A DNA stretch of 16,905 nt from Pseudomonadota bacterium (GCA_023423605.1 JAFAFF010000216.1:1-16905); one strand, 5' to 3'; counted from the stretch's first letter, positions 6,270-13,860 are shown. A program made the numbers and translations. The notes: generated by a model from the sequence alone, not told the origin.

Positions 6270-8474
6270 TCACCAGGACACGGCCAGGCTGGCCGACACG
6301 GTGCGGCCAGGATTGGAGAAACGGTCCACCACGGTGCTGGTCGAACCCAGCGTACCGGTGATGGCCGACCATTCGACATAGCGCCTGTCAGCCAGGTTGA
6401 ACACGCCGACGTTGAATTTCGCACCCGGGGCGAAATCCCAGTGCGCCATCAGGTCCAGCACGCCATAGCCGGCCGGACGGTAACTGGCGGGGTCGGCCAG
6501 CCGGTCCTTGCGCCGGGCGAACGTGCCGGCCAGTTCCACACCCCAGGCATCGCGGTCGTACGCCATGCCGAGCGTGCCGCGCAGCGGGTCCACCGAGTCC
6601 AGCGGCACGTCCTCGGTGCGGTTGTCGCCACGCGACCATGCCACCCCGCTGCGCAGCGACCAGCCCTGCAGGGCCGCACTGATCTCCCCGAAGTCCACGC
6701 CAGCCTTCAGTTCGGCACCATGGATGCGCGCATCGGCGATGTTCCGCGACTGGTAGACCATCAGGCCCTGGTCGTTGGTGCCGACATAGCTGCTGGATTC
6801 GATGAAATCCTTGTAGTCGTTGTAATACCCGCTCAGGCTCACATAGGCGGCCGGCGACAGGAAGCGCAGGCCCAGTTCCACGCCGTCGCTGGTTTCCGGC
6901 TTCAGGTCGGGATTGGGGATGGCGGTGTAACCGAACATCAGGTTGGTGAAACCGAGGTTGACGTCGTTGTAGGGCGGCGAGCGGAAGCCGCGGGAGTAGC
7001 CGGCGAACAACGACCACTGGTCGGCGAAACGCCAGACCAGGCCGAATTTCGGCGACACGCTGGTCTTTTCCAGCTTCGATACCGCCACGCCCGGATTGTC
7101 TTCGGTGAAGATGCCATCCACGTCCGGCTTCAGTTCATAGCGGTCCACGCGCACGCCCGGCACCAGCGACAGCCGGCCATCGGCCAGGCGCATTTCGTCC
7201 TGTGCGTACAGGCCCAGCTCGGTGGTGGTGCTGATGGGGAAATCACGTACCGGGAACGCATCCGGCAGAATGGTGGTACTGGTCTGGCCATTGGCCAGCA
7301 CCTGGAAACCATCGCGCTTCTGGCGGATTTCAGTGTGCGCGCCGTCGAAGCCATACGTCAGCGAGTGTTCCACGGTGCCCGTGGTGAATACCTTGTTGAA
7401 CACCGCCTGCAGACCATGCACGCGCTGATCGAAGTTGAACTCGCGGTGGCGCGTGGTGCGGTTGGAACGCGACTCGTCGGTGCGCTGCGTGGTTTCGCTG
7501 TCCTGGCGGTACACCTGCCAATGCAGGCTGTCGGCAAAGCCCTTGTCCAGCGCATCCATTTCATGGGCGAAGGACACCCGCGCACGGGTCTGCCTGTCGC
7601 GCGCCGTCATGCCGGTGGTGGTGGTGTGGTCGATGGAGGAATACACGTCGGTATCGGTGTTGTCCTCGTTGCCCTCCACCGTCAGCCGGAAGCGCTGGTC
7701 CTCGCTGGGCGCGTACACCAGCTTGGACAGGACGCTGCGACCATCGCGTTCGTGCGGGTTGGCCGCGGTGCGGGTGTTGTCGAGGCTGCGCACCTGGCCC
7801 TTGTTTTCGGTCTCCTGGCCCTGGCGGTGGTTGACGTTGACCATGCCGCTCCAGCGCTCGCCACCGAACGCGGTGGTGATGCTGCCCAGCACGCCGTTCC
7901 AGTCGCCGTCGTAGCTGAATTTCAGGCCGACGTAGCTGTCCTTGCCATCGTCGAGATAATCCAGCGGATCCTTGGTGACGAAGGCGACCACACCACCCAG
8001 CGCGTCCGAACCATACAGCGAACTGGCCGGACCACGCACGATCTCCACCCGCTTGAGGGTCTCCAGATCGGTGAAATCGCGGTTGGCATTCGAAAACGAG
8101 CCGATGTTGAAGCTGGTCGGCATGGCAATGCCGTCGGTCTGGATGCGCACGCGGTTGCCATCCAGGCCACGGATGCGGATGCCGCCGATACCGAAGCGGG
8201 TAGCACTGCGGGTGGCCGACAGGCCGGGTTCGTAGCGCAGCAGATCACGCAGGTCGTGCACCAGCTCGTCATCCAGGCGTTCCCGGTCGATCACATCGAC
8301 GGTGGCGGCCACATCGCTCAGTGCACGTTCGGTACGCGTGGCCGTCACCTGCACCCGGTCGAATTCATGGGCGACATCGGGGGCCGCGCCGGCATCGGCA
8401 GCGGCGTGGGCAGACAACGGCAGCGCAAGCCACAGGGCGGCGCAGAGGATATTCGGGCGGTTCATGGCGGGCAT
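6270..8474 (-). CDS. TonB-dependent receptor, heme/hemoglobin type
   Basis: A 734-aa outer-membrane receptor that would import heme or heme taken from hemoproteins using TonB energy. It has a signal peptide (about 1-24, SAHA), a TonB-box-like DRVQVTATR around 37-45, and a plug domain with IRIRGLDGNRVRIQTDG and the conserved VEIVRGPASSLYGSDALGGVV. A long beta-barrel follows, ending in an aromatic residue (LAVSW). A heme-receptor-type block, FRSPP (about 494-498) to NPDL (about 520-523), corresponds to the FRAP/NPNL region of HemR/HmuR receptors. Notably it has no histidine between the two motifs. The start at 8474 is the first ATG; a second ATG three codons on (8465) is equally plausible since neither has a strong ribosome-binding site. 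Upstream lies hemP (165-bp gap), and downstream a coupled gene. Heme is likely but the substrate is not proven. Confidence 0.88.
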   Translation of the reverse strand: MPAMNRPNILCAALWLALPLSAHAAADAGAAPDVAHEFDRVQVTATRTERALSDVAATVDVIDRERLDDELVHDLRDLLRYEPGLSATRSATRFGIGGIRIRGLDGNRVRIQTDGIAMPTSFNIGSFSNANRDFTDLETLKRVEIVRGPASSLYGSDALGGVVAFVTKDPLDYLDDGKDSYVGLKFSYDGDWNGVLGSITTAFGGERWSGMVNVNHRQGQETENKGQVRSLDNTRTAANPHERDGRSVLSKLVYAPSEDQRFRLTVEGNEDNTDTDVYSSIDHTTTTGMTARDRQTRARVSFAHEMDALDKGFADSLHWQVYRQDSETTQRTDESRSNRTTRHREFNFDQRVHGLQAVFNKVFTTGTVEHSLTYGFDGAHTEIRQKRDGFQVLANGQTSTTILPDAFPVRDFPISTTTELGLYAQDEMRLADGRLSLVPGVRVDRYELKPDVDGIFTEDNPGVAVSKLEKTSVSPKFGLVWRFADQWSLFAGYSRGFRSPPYNDVNLGFTNLMFGYTAIPNPDLKPETSDGVELGLRFLSPAAYVSLSGYYNDYKDFIESSSYVGTNDQGLMVYQSRNIADARIHGAELKAGVDFGEISAALQGWSLRSGVAWSRGDNRTEDVPLDSVDPLRGTLGMAYDRDAWGVELAGTFARRKDRLADPASYRPAGYGVLDLMAHWDFAPGAKFNVGVFNLADRRYVEWSAITGTLGSTSTVVDRFSNPGRTVSASLAVSW

Positions 8475-8639
8475 CAGGGCGAGCTTGCAAGGTAAGACCC
8501 CCGGCTACCGCCATCGCCATGAAAGCCATGGACGGAGGGCCGAGGGGGAGAGAGACAGGTGGGACGGCCGCCGGTATCGATGTCATCGCACGCTTGCGCG
8601 ACAGGCGCCGGGGAGGGAGGCGGCCGGCCCGTGACAGCG

Positions 8640-8834
8640 TTACTTGGTGAGGATCAGCTTGTCGTTGCTGGTGTGGCGCAGCCGGTAGAAGCGGTCGCCA
8701 TGCTGGATGAGGATCTCGCGACGCCCCTTCAACAAGGCTTCGCTGTCGATCACTTCCTCGGCAGGCACGGCACGTACCGGGTGGTTGCGGAGGGTCAGGG
8801 TTTCGGGGCGCAGCAGAACAGCTTGAGCGTTCAT
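8640..8834 (-). CDS. hemP: Hemin uptake protein HemP
   Basis: A 64-aa protein whose C-terminal 36 residues carry the HemP family pattern: DSEALLKGRREILIQHGD, then FYRLRHTSNDKLILTK at the very end. HemP proteins are small, iron-responsive, and usually encoded at the head of heme-uptake operons; in some bacteria they act as positive regulators of the receptor gene, as known from work on HemP/HmuP. The frame is open to 8888, but the promoter and Fur box at 8861-8892 lie inside that extension, so the ATG at 8834 is the only start compatible with transcription from it. The ribosome-binding site is weak. It is the first gene of the cluster hemP - receptor - Cys-rich protein - DUF6607. Confidence 0.92.
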   Translation of the reverse strand: MNAQAVLLRPETLTLRNHPVRAVPAEEVIDSEALLKGRREILIQHGDRFYRLRHTSNDKLILTK

Positions 8835-8860
8835 CGTCTGGACTCGATGCGAGGGACGAC

Positions 8861-8879
8861 TCAAATGATAACGATTCTC
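8861..8879 (-). promoter_or_regulatory. Fur box over the hemP promoter
   Basis: The 19-bp stretch 8861-8879 contains AATGATAACGATTCTC and matches the classical Fur consensus GATAATGATAATCATTATC at 13 of 19 positions by my count. It covers the -10 element of the hemP promoter, so iron-loaded Fur would block RNA polymerase. A weaker partial copy (CCATTCTC, about 8895-8902) lies upstream. Iron repression of the whole hemP cluster follows by inference. Confidence 0.75.
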
Positions 8880-8892
8880 AGTTCGCAATCAA
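8865..8892 (-). promoter_or_regulatory. Sigma-70-type promoter for hemP and the heme cluster
   Basis: On the minus strand, TTGATT (8892-8887) and TATCAT (8870-8865) are separated by 16 bases. Transcription would begin near 8858, giving a leader of about 24 nt before the hemP ATG. The sequence farther upstream (about 8893-8965) is strikingly AT-rich for this genome and could act as an UP element. Confidence 0.6.
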
Positions 8893-9018
8893 CAACCATT
8901 CTCGATTCGATTGATTGGATTGATGATCGATTTCATATTTTTGATAGCCAATGGCTATTGGATATCGCAAGCAAGGGCGCCCGCTGGCTCGCGACCGTCA
9001 CTCACCACCATATCGCGC

Positions 9019-9999
9019 TCACGCCCCGCCTTCGAACGCGGCTTCCACCAGGCGCCAGGCAGCGTCATCCACGGAAGCGACCAGTTCCAGCGCCTGCAGG
9101 TTCTGCAGGAGCTGCTCCACGCGGCTGGCGCCGAGGATCACGCTGGACACATTCGGGTTGCGCAGGCACCAGGCGATGGCCAGGGTGGCCGGCGGATGCC
9201 CCAGCGAGGCGGCCAGCTCCGTATAACGGCGCACCTGCGCCAGCCGCGCCGGCGCATCCGCGCCCAGCACGATCTCCTGCAACCAGCCCATGTCCTCCAG
9301 ACCCAGGCGCGAGCCAGCCGGAAAGCCGTCGTTGTACTTGCCGGTCAGCAGGCCGGAGGCCAGCGGCGAAAACGTAGTGGTGCCCAGTCCTGCGTCGGCG
9401 TACAGCGGTGCGTACTCGCGTTCGACCCGCTCGCGATGCAGCAGGTTGTACTGCGGCTGCTCCATGGTGGGCGCCTGCAGGCCATGGCGGCGGGCGATGT
9501 CCACCGCCTCCTGGATCTGCAGCGCCGACCATTCCGAGGTGCCCCAATACAGCACCTTGCCCTGCCGTACCAGCGTGTCCATGGCATGCACGGTCTCGGC
9601 GATCGGGGTATCCGGATCCGGACGATGACAATAATAAAGGTCCAGGTAATCCACCCGCAGACGCTTCAGCGCGGCATGACAGGCATCGGTCACGTGCTTG
9701 CGCGACAGGCCGTGCTGGGTGGGGAGCGGATCGGCGGCGCTGCCGAAGAACACCTTGCTGGACACGCAGAATCCATCGCGCGGCAGGCGCAGATCGGCGA
9801 TCACATCGCCCATGACCTGCTCGGCGCGACCGTTGGCATAGCCCTCGGCGTTGTCGAAGAAGTTGATGCCGTGGTCCCAGGCCGCAGCCACCAGGTTGCG
9901 TGCCTGGTCCCGCGCGATCTGGCTGCCGAAGGTGACCCAGGCGCCAAAGGACAGCGCGGAAAGCTTCAGCCCGGAACAGCCAAGGCGACGGTAGAGCAT
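9019..9999 (-). CDS. Aldo/keto reductase (Kv-beta / YghZ-like)
   Basis: A 326-aa NADPH-dependent cytoplasmic oxidoreductase with the TIM-barrel AKR fold. The catalytic tetrad is visible: Asp49 and Tyr54 in FFDNAEGY, Lys82 in SSKVF, and His125 in YYCHRPDP. The C-terminal cofactor region includes SPLASGLLTGKY and VILGASRVEQLLQNL. The overall pattern, especially FFDNAEGYANGRAE and the GLSRKH segment, fits the voltage-gated potassium channel beta-subunit-like branch, whose bacterial members reduce aldehydes such as methylglyoxal. The start at 9999 has AGGAGA about 6 bases upstream; the much longer open frame beyond it runs into repeats and antisense of nupC. It lies upstream of hemP on the same strand, but the 184-bp gap with its own promoter makes it a separate unit. 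Physiological substrate is unknown. Confidence 0.88.
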   Translation of the reverse strand: MLYRRLGCSGLKLSALSFGAWVTFGSQIARDQARNLVAAAWDHGINFFDNAEGYANGRAEQVMGDVIADLRLPRDGFCVSSKVFFGSAADPLPTQHGLSRKHVTDACHAALKRLRVDYLDLYYCHRPDPDTPIAETVHAMDTLVRQGKVLYWGTSEWSALQIQEAVDIARRHGLQAPTMEQPQYNLLHRERVEREYAPLYADAGLGTTTFSPLASGLLTGKYNDGFPAGSRLGLEDMGWLQEIVLGADAPARLAQVRRYTELAASLGHPPATLAIAWCLRNPNVSSVILGASRVEQLLQNLQALELVASVDDAAWRLVEAAFEGGA

Positions 10000-10096
10000 G
10001 CGGTTCTCCTGCGACGGGCCCATGGACCGGGCCGGATGGTCGGACATCTTACCTGCATGCCGAAGCCACCCCGTCCTCTGCCCCGCTCCGAGCCAC

Positions 10097-10158
10097 GTAG
10101 AGCGGGGCTCTGCCCCGCTGCGCGGTAACGCCCCAAGCCGGGCAGAGCCCGGCTCCAC
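10097..10158. repeat. Inverted pair of SMAG/REP-like elements
   Basis: Element 1 (10097-10119) begins GTAG and folds as AGCGGGGC-TCT-GCCCCGCT (8-bp stem). Element 2 (10136-10158) is in the opposite orientation, AGCCGGGC-AGA-GCCCGGCT followed by CCAC, which is GTGG in place of GTAG when read on the other strand. CCGCTGCGCGG follows each one (10115-10125 overlapping the first, 10160-10170 after the second), and CTCTGCCCCGCT at 10076-10087 repeats part of element 1. The pair occupies the divergent gap between the aldo/keto reductase and nupC. The rest of this 313-bp gap holds the proposed nupC promoter and no gene. Confidence 0.8.
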
Positions 10159-10249
10159 ACCGCTGCGCGGCGAACCCCGGGCCGGGCCCACCGGATGCCC
10201 ACCGGACCCTGTATTTCCCCGCCTGCCGGCGGCCACAGCCCGCTTTTCC

Positions 10250-10278
10250 TTGCCCCGGCCCCTGCCCTGCACTAGGCT
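10250..10278 (+). promoter_or_regulatory. Probable nupC promoter
   Basis: TTGCCC (10250-10255) and TAGGCT (10273-10278) are separated by exactly 17 bases, giving a start near 10285 and a leader of roughly 28 nt. The hexamers deviate from the E. coli consensus but the spacing and position are right. AGGGG at 10301-10305 is the ribosome-binding site. Confidence 0.45.
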
Positions 10279-10312
10279 TCCCGTTTTTCGCGTCGCCCTC
10301 AGGGGATTCAAC

Positions 10313-11611
10313 ATGGTCGAAGGTTTGGGCAGGATCGGCTTCGGCCTGTTCGGGTTGGCGGTGCTTGTCGGCATCACCTGGTTGTTTTCCAACAACAAGC
10401 GCGCGGTGGACTGGAAGCTGGTCGCCACCGGCATCACCCTGCAGATCGCCTTCGCCGCCGTCGTGCTGCTGGTTCCCGGCGGCCGCGATGTGTTCGACGC
10501 GCTGGGCAAGGGCTTCGTGAAGGTGCTGAGCTTCGTGAACGAGGGCTCGACCTTCATTTTCGGCTCGCTGATGAACGTGGACAACTACGGCTTCATCTTC
10601 GCCTTCCAGGTCCTGCCGACGATCATCTTCTTCTCGGCGCTGATGGGCGTGCTGTACCACCTGAACGTCATGCAGGCGGTGGTGCGGGTGATGGCCTGGG
10701 CGATCACCAAGGTGATGCGCGTATCCGGTGCGGAAACCACCAGCGTCTGCGCCAGCGTGTTCATCGGCCAGACCGAAGCGCCCCTGACCGTACGTCCCTA
10801 CATCGCCAGGATGACCCAGTCCGAACTGATCACCATGATGATCGGCGGCATGGCGCACATCGCCGGCGGCGTGCTGGCCGCCTATGTGGGCATGCTCGGC
10901 GGCAGCGATCCGGCACAGCAGGCGTTCTATGCAAAGCACCTGCTGGCGGCGAGCATCATGGCCGCGCCGGCCACCCTGGTGGTGGCCAAGCTGCTGATCC
11001 CGGAAACCGGCACCCCGCTCACCCGCGGCACGGTGAAGATGGAAGTGGAAAAGACCTCCAGCAACATCATCGACGCTGCCGCCGCCGGTGCCGGCGATGG
11101 CCTGAAGCTGGCCCTGAACATCGGCGCGATGCTGCTGGCGTTCATCGCCCTGATCGCCCTGCTGAACGCGCCGCTGACCTGGTTCGGCGAGGTCACCGGC
11201 CTGTCGGCCGCGCTGGGCCGCCCGACCGACCTGGCCACCATCTTCGGCTACCTGCTGGCGCCCATCGCATGGGTGATCGGTACGCCGTGGGCGGACGCCA
11301 CCACGGTCGGCTCGCTGATCGGCCAGAAGGTGGTGATCAACGAATTCGTCGCCTACAGCGAGCTGTCGCGCATCGTCAACGGACAGGTGGCCGGCATGAC
11401 CCTGTCCGATGAAGGCCGCCTGATCGCCACCTATGCGCTGTGTGGTTTCGCGAACTTCAGCTCCATCGCGATCCAGATCGGCGGCATTGGTGGCCTGGCC
11501 CCCGAGCGTCGTCACGATCTGGCCAGGTTCGGCCTGCGTGCCGTACTCGGCGGCACCATCGCCACGTTCATGACGGCCACCATCGCCGGCGTGCTGACCC
11601 ACTTCAGTTGA
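10313..11611 (+). CDS. nupC: Concentrative nucleoside transporter, NupC/CNT family
   Basis: A 432-aa inner-membrane symporter that imports nucleosides with H+ or Na+. Family signatures are present in order: GQTEAP with Gln153, Thr154 and Glu155 (nucleoside/cation site), NEFVAY with Asn343-Glu344, and the C-terminal CGFANFSSIAIQIGGIGG near 384-401. About eight to ten hydrophobic segments are visible, and the length is close to the usual 400-430 aa. The start ATG at 10313 has AGGGG 7 bases upstream; the open frame back to 9998 lacks family similarity and crosses repeats. The ribokinase gene follows after 42 bp, so the two are probably co-transcribed for use of nucleoside-derived ribose. A nucleosidase would be needed between the two steps and is not in this window. 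Confidence 0.93.
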   Translation: MVEGLGRIGFGLFGLAVLVGITWLFSNNKRAVDWKLVATGITLQIAFAAVVLLVPGGRDVFDALGKGFVKVLSFVNEGSTFIFGSLMNVDNYGFIFAFQVLPTIIFFSALMGVLYHLNVMQAVVRVMAWAITKVMRVSGAETTSVCASVFIGQTEAPLTVRPYIARMTQSELITMMIGGMAHIAGGVLAAYVGMLGGSDPAQQAFYAKHLLAASIMAAPATLVVAKLLIPETGTPLTRGTVKMEVEKTSSNIIDAAAAGAGDGLKLALNIGAMLLAFIALIALLNAPLTWFGEVTGLSAALGRPTDLATIFGYLLAPIAWVIGTPWADATTVGSLIGQKVVINEFVAYSELSRIVNGQVAGMTLSDEGRLIATYALCGFANFSSIAIQIGGIGGLAPERRHDLARFGLRAVLGGTIATFMTATIAGVLTHFS

Positions 11612-11653
11612 TACCCTTGGTTTCAATCTCGCTTCACTGAGAACAGTTTTCCT

Positions 11654-12610
11654 ATGAGCAGCAATGTCGTCGTCGTCGGTTCCTTCAATGTCGATCATGT
11701 ATGGCGGTGCGAAAGCCTGCCGGCACCGGGTGCGACCATAGCCGGGCGCTACACCACCGGGCCCGGCGGCAAGGGATTCAACCAGGCCGTGGCAGCCCGT
11801 CGCGCCGGCGCACGGACCACGTTCGTGTGCGCGCTGGGCGACGATGCCGGCGGCGCCATGGCGCGCGAGCTGGCGGCACAGGATGCGTTCACCGTGGCCG
11901 CCGAAGCCAGCAGCGAACCCACCGGCACCGGTGGCATCTATGTCGATGCGCGCGGTCGCAACACCATCGTCATCGGCCCGGGCGCCAACGCGGCGCTGAG
12001 CATCGATTTCGTCCGTACCCAGCAGCCGCTGCTGGCCGGTGCTTCGGTGGTGCTGGTGCAGCTGGAATCGCCGGTGGATACCATCGAAGCCGCACTGGGC
12101 CTGGCCCGCGAGGCCGGCGTGACGACGGTGCTCAATGCCGCGCCCGCCGATGCACCGTCCAGCATCGGCCTGCTGAAACTGGCGGATGTGATCACGCCGA
12201 ACGAAACCGAATTCGCTGCGCTGCTGAGCCGCCATGTCGGTGAGCGCGTGGATCCGAACGATGTAGCGGCACTGGACGGCGCCAGCCTGCACGCGCTGTG
12301 CCGCAAGCTGGTGGGCAATGGCACCGTCGTGGTGACCCTGGGCGCAGTGGGCGTGTTCGTCTCGCACGATGAGGACAGCCTGCGCGGTGACACCCAGGCG
12401 TACTACCGCGTGGGTGCCGAGCAGGTGCAGGCGATCGACACCACCGGTGCCGGCGATGCGTTCAACGGCGCGCTGGTGGCATCGATGGCGCAGTCGCCGG
12501 AGGCCCCCTTCATGCGCCATGTACGGTTTGCCAACCAGTTCGCCGGGCGTTCTACCGAGAAGGAAGGCGCGGCGGCGGCGATGCCGCATTTCACGCCGGC
12601 CGACGCCTGA
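11654..12610 (+). CDS. rbsK: Ribokinase, PfkB family
   Basis: A 318-aa cytoplasmic sugar kinase that converts ribose and ATP to ribose 5-phosphate. PfkB signatures: an N-terminal GSFNVD (9-14), the substrate-binding GGKGFNQAVAARRAGA from residue 38, PNETEF in the middle, and the anion-hole/catalytic block DTTGAGDAFNGAL from 262, with catalytic base Asp268. Length is near E. coli RbsK (309 aa). Adenosine kinase or another PfkB nucleoside kinase is the main alternative; GGKGxNQAVAA favours ribokinase. The ATG at 11654 lies 42 bp after nupC; GAGAA about 10 bases upstream is a weak ribosome-binding site. The pairing with a nucleoside permease suggests phosphorylation of ribose released from nucleosides. 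A strong hairpin starts 7 bp after its stop. Confidence 0.9.
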   Translation: MSSNVVVVGSFNVDHVWRCESLPAPGATIAGRYTTGPGGKGFNQAVAARRAGARTTFVCALGDDAGGAMARELAAQDAFTVAAEASSEPTGTGGIYVDARGRNTIVIGPGANAALSIDFVRTQQPLLAGASVVLVQLESPVDTIEAALGLAREAGVTTVLNAAPADAPSSIGLLKLADVITPNETEFAALLSRHVGERVDPNDVAALDGASLHALCRKLVGNGTVVVTLGAVGVFVSHDEDSLRGDTQAYYRVGAEQVQAIDTTGAGDAFNGALVASMAQSPEAPFMRHVRFANQFAGRSTEKEGAAAAMPHFTPADA

Positions 12611-12616
12611 GAATGG

Positions 12617-12641
12617 GTAGCCGGGCCCATGGCCCGGCTAC
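12617..12641. repeat. Perfect 11-bp-stem palindrome after rbsK (SMAG-like, GTAG at both ends)
   Basis: GTAGCCGGGCC (12617-12627), loop CAT, GGCCCGGCTAC (12631-12641). It is fully symmetric, so GTAG occurs at the 5' end of both strands, unlike the other elements here. It begins 7 bp past the rbsK stop and could end or protect the nupC-rbsK transcript, though no T-run follows. The rest of the gap to dusB (12642-12872) holds no gene I can support. Confidence 0.7.
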
Positions 12642-12872
12642 GGCCCTGACGGGACACGTGCAACGGCGCGTCGGACCACGCACCGCCGGATGCGCCAGCG
12701 AACAGGGGCTGGACCGTTCGCCGCCCCAGCCGGCAAGCCGACCACTTTCGCAGCGCCCTGCCGCGCAGGGAAGCAAGCGTCAAGCATCTGCTGATGCCAG
12801 TCCGGCATGAGGTCCATCCGGATACGCCTGAACGACAGCGCGCGGCGCAGCATCGGCGCGCCATGCCAGCAC

Positions 12873-12878
12873 TACAAT
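12873..12878 (+). promoter_or_regulatory. -10-like element directly before dusB
   Basis: TACAAT at 12873-12878 is a near-consensus -10. No good -35 is found 16-18 bases upstream (GCATCG region). If used, transcription would begin about at the ATG at 12886, making the mRNA leaderless; no Shine-Dalgarno precedes that ATG. Confidence 0.4.
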
Positions 12879-12885
12879 GGCCGTC

Positions 12886-13860
12886 ATGCAGATCGGCCCC
12901 TACACCATCGCCCCCAACGTCGTGCTGGCCCCCATGGCCGGGGTGACCGACAAGCCGTTCCGGCTGCTGTGCAAGCGGCTCGGCGCGGGCCTTGCCGCTT
13001 CGGAAATGACCATCAGCGACCCGCGGTTCTGGAATACCCGCAAGTCCCTGCACCGCATGGACCACGCCGGTGAACCGGACCCAGTCAGCGTGCAGATCGC
13101 CGGCACCGAACCCCGGCAACTGGCCGACGCCGCACGCTACAACGTGGACCACGGCGCCCAGATCATCGACATCAACATGGGCTGCCCCGCCAAGAAGGTC
13201 TGCAATGCGTGGGCCGGATCGGCGCTGATGCGCGACGAAGACCTGGTGGCGCGCATCCTCACCGCCGTGGTCGATGCCGTGGACGTGCCTGTCACGCTGA
13301 AGATACGCACCGGCTGGGACTGCGACCATCGCAATGGTCCACGCATCGCGCACATCGCCGAGGACAGCGGCATCGCCGCGCTGGCGGTGCATGGACGCAC
13401 ACGCGACCAGCACTACACCGGCCAGGCCGAGTACGAAACCATCGCCGCGATCAAGTCCGCGCTGCGCATCCCGGTGATCGCCAACGGTGACATCGATTCG
13501 CCGCGCAAGGCCGCGCAGGTGCTGGCCCACACCGGCGTGGACGCGGTGATGATCGGCCGTGCCGCGCAGGGACGGCCGTGGATATTCGGCGACGTAGCGC
13601 ACTTCCTGGCCACCGGCGAAGAACGTGCGCCGCCGTCGCTCGCGGACGTACGCGACATCCTGCTTGGCCACCTGCAGGCCTTGCATGCGTTCTACGGCGA
13701 ACCGCAGGGCGTGCGCATCGCGCGCAAGCACCTGGGCTGGTACGCCAGGGACCGGCCGGAGAACGCAGCATTCCGCGCCGTGGTGAACCGCGCCGAAGAT
13801 CCCGCCAGCCAGATCGCCCTGACCGCCGACTACTTCGATCGTCTCATCGCGGACGCCTGA
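12886..13860 (+). CDS. dusB: tRNA-dihydrouridine synthase B
   Basis: A 324-aa flavoenzyme that reduces a uridine in the D-loop of tRNA to dihydrouridine with NADPH and FMN. Diagnostic features: LAPMAGVTDKPFR near 14-26 (FMN site), NMGCPAKKV with catalytic Cys100, LKIRTGWD, VHGRTRDQHYTG, NGDI, and GRAAQGRPWIF (phosphate binding). The motif NMGCPAKKVCNAWAGSALM and the C-terminal RKHLGWY point to the DusB branch and away from DusA or DusC. The ATG at 12886 was chosen over 12877 because the family N-terminus begins MxIGPY and because the -10-like TACAAT overlaps the upstream ATG. In many gammaproteobacteria dusB is followed by fis; here a methyltransferase gene follows instead, after 129 bp. Confidence 0.93.
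   Translation: MQIGPYTIAPNVVLAPMAGVTDKPFRLLCKRLGAGLAASEMTISDPRFWNTRKSLHRMDHAGEPDPVSVQIAGTEPRQLADAARYNVDHGAQIIDINMGCPAKKVCNAWAGSALMRDEDLVARILTAVVDAVDVPVTLKIRTGWDCDHRNGPRIAHIAEDSGIAALAVHGRTRDQHYTGQAEYETIAAIKSALRIPVIANGDIDSPRKAAQVLAHTGVDAVMIGRAAQGRPWIFGDVAHFLATGEERAPPSLADVRDILLGHLQALHAFYGEPQGVRIARKHLGWYARDRPENAAFRAVVNRAEDPASQIALTADYFDRLIADA

Noticed and set aside
5868..8495. 875-codon open frame antisense to the TonB-dependent receptor
   Set aside because: The receptor on the other strand has clear signal, plug and barrel motifs; the antisense product is low-complexity shadow.
8943..8965. Intrinsic terminator for the aldo/keto reductase
   Set aside because: The palindromes there are followed in the gene direction by A-rich, not U-rich, sequence.
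10049..12589. 846-codon open frame antisense to nupC-rbsK
   Set aside because: His/Gln/Arg-rich shadow of two well-identified genes.
12638..12853. 71-codon minus-strand frame in the rbsK-dusB gap
   Set aside because: Arg-rich, no family resemblance, no good ribosome-binding site; overlaps the dusB upstream region.
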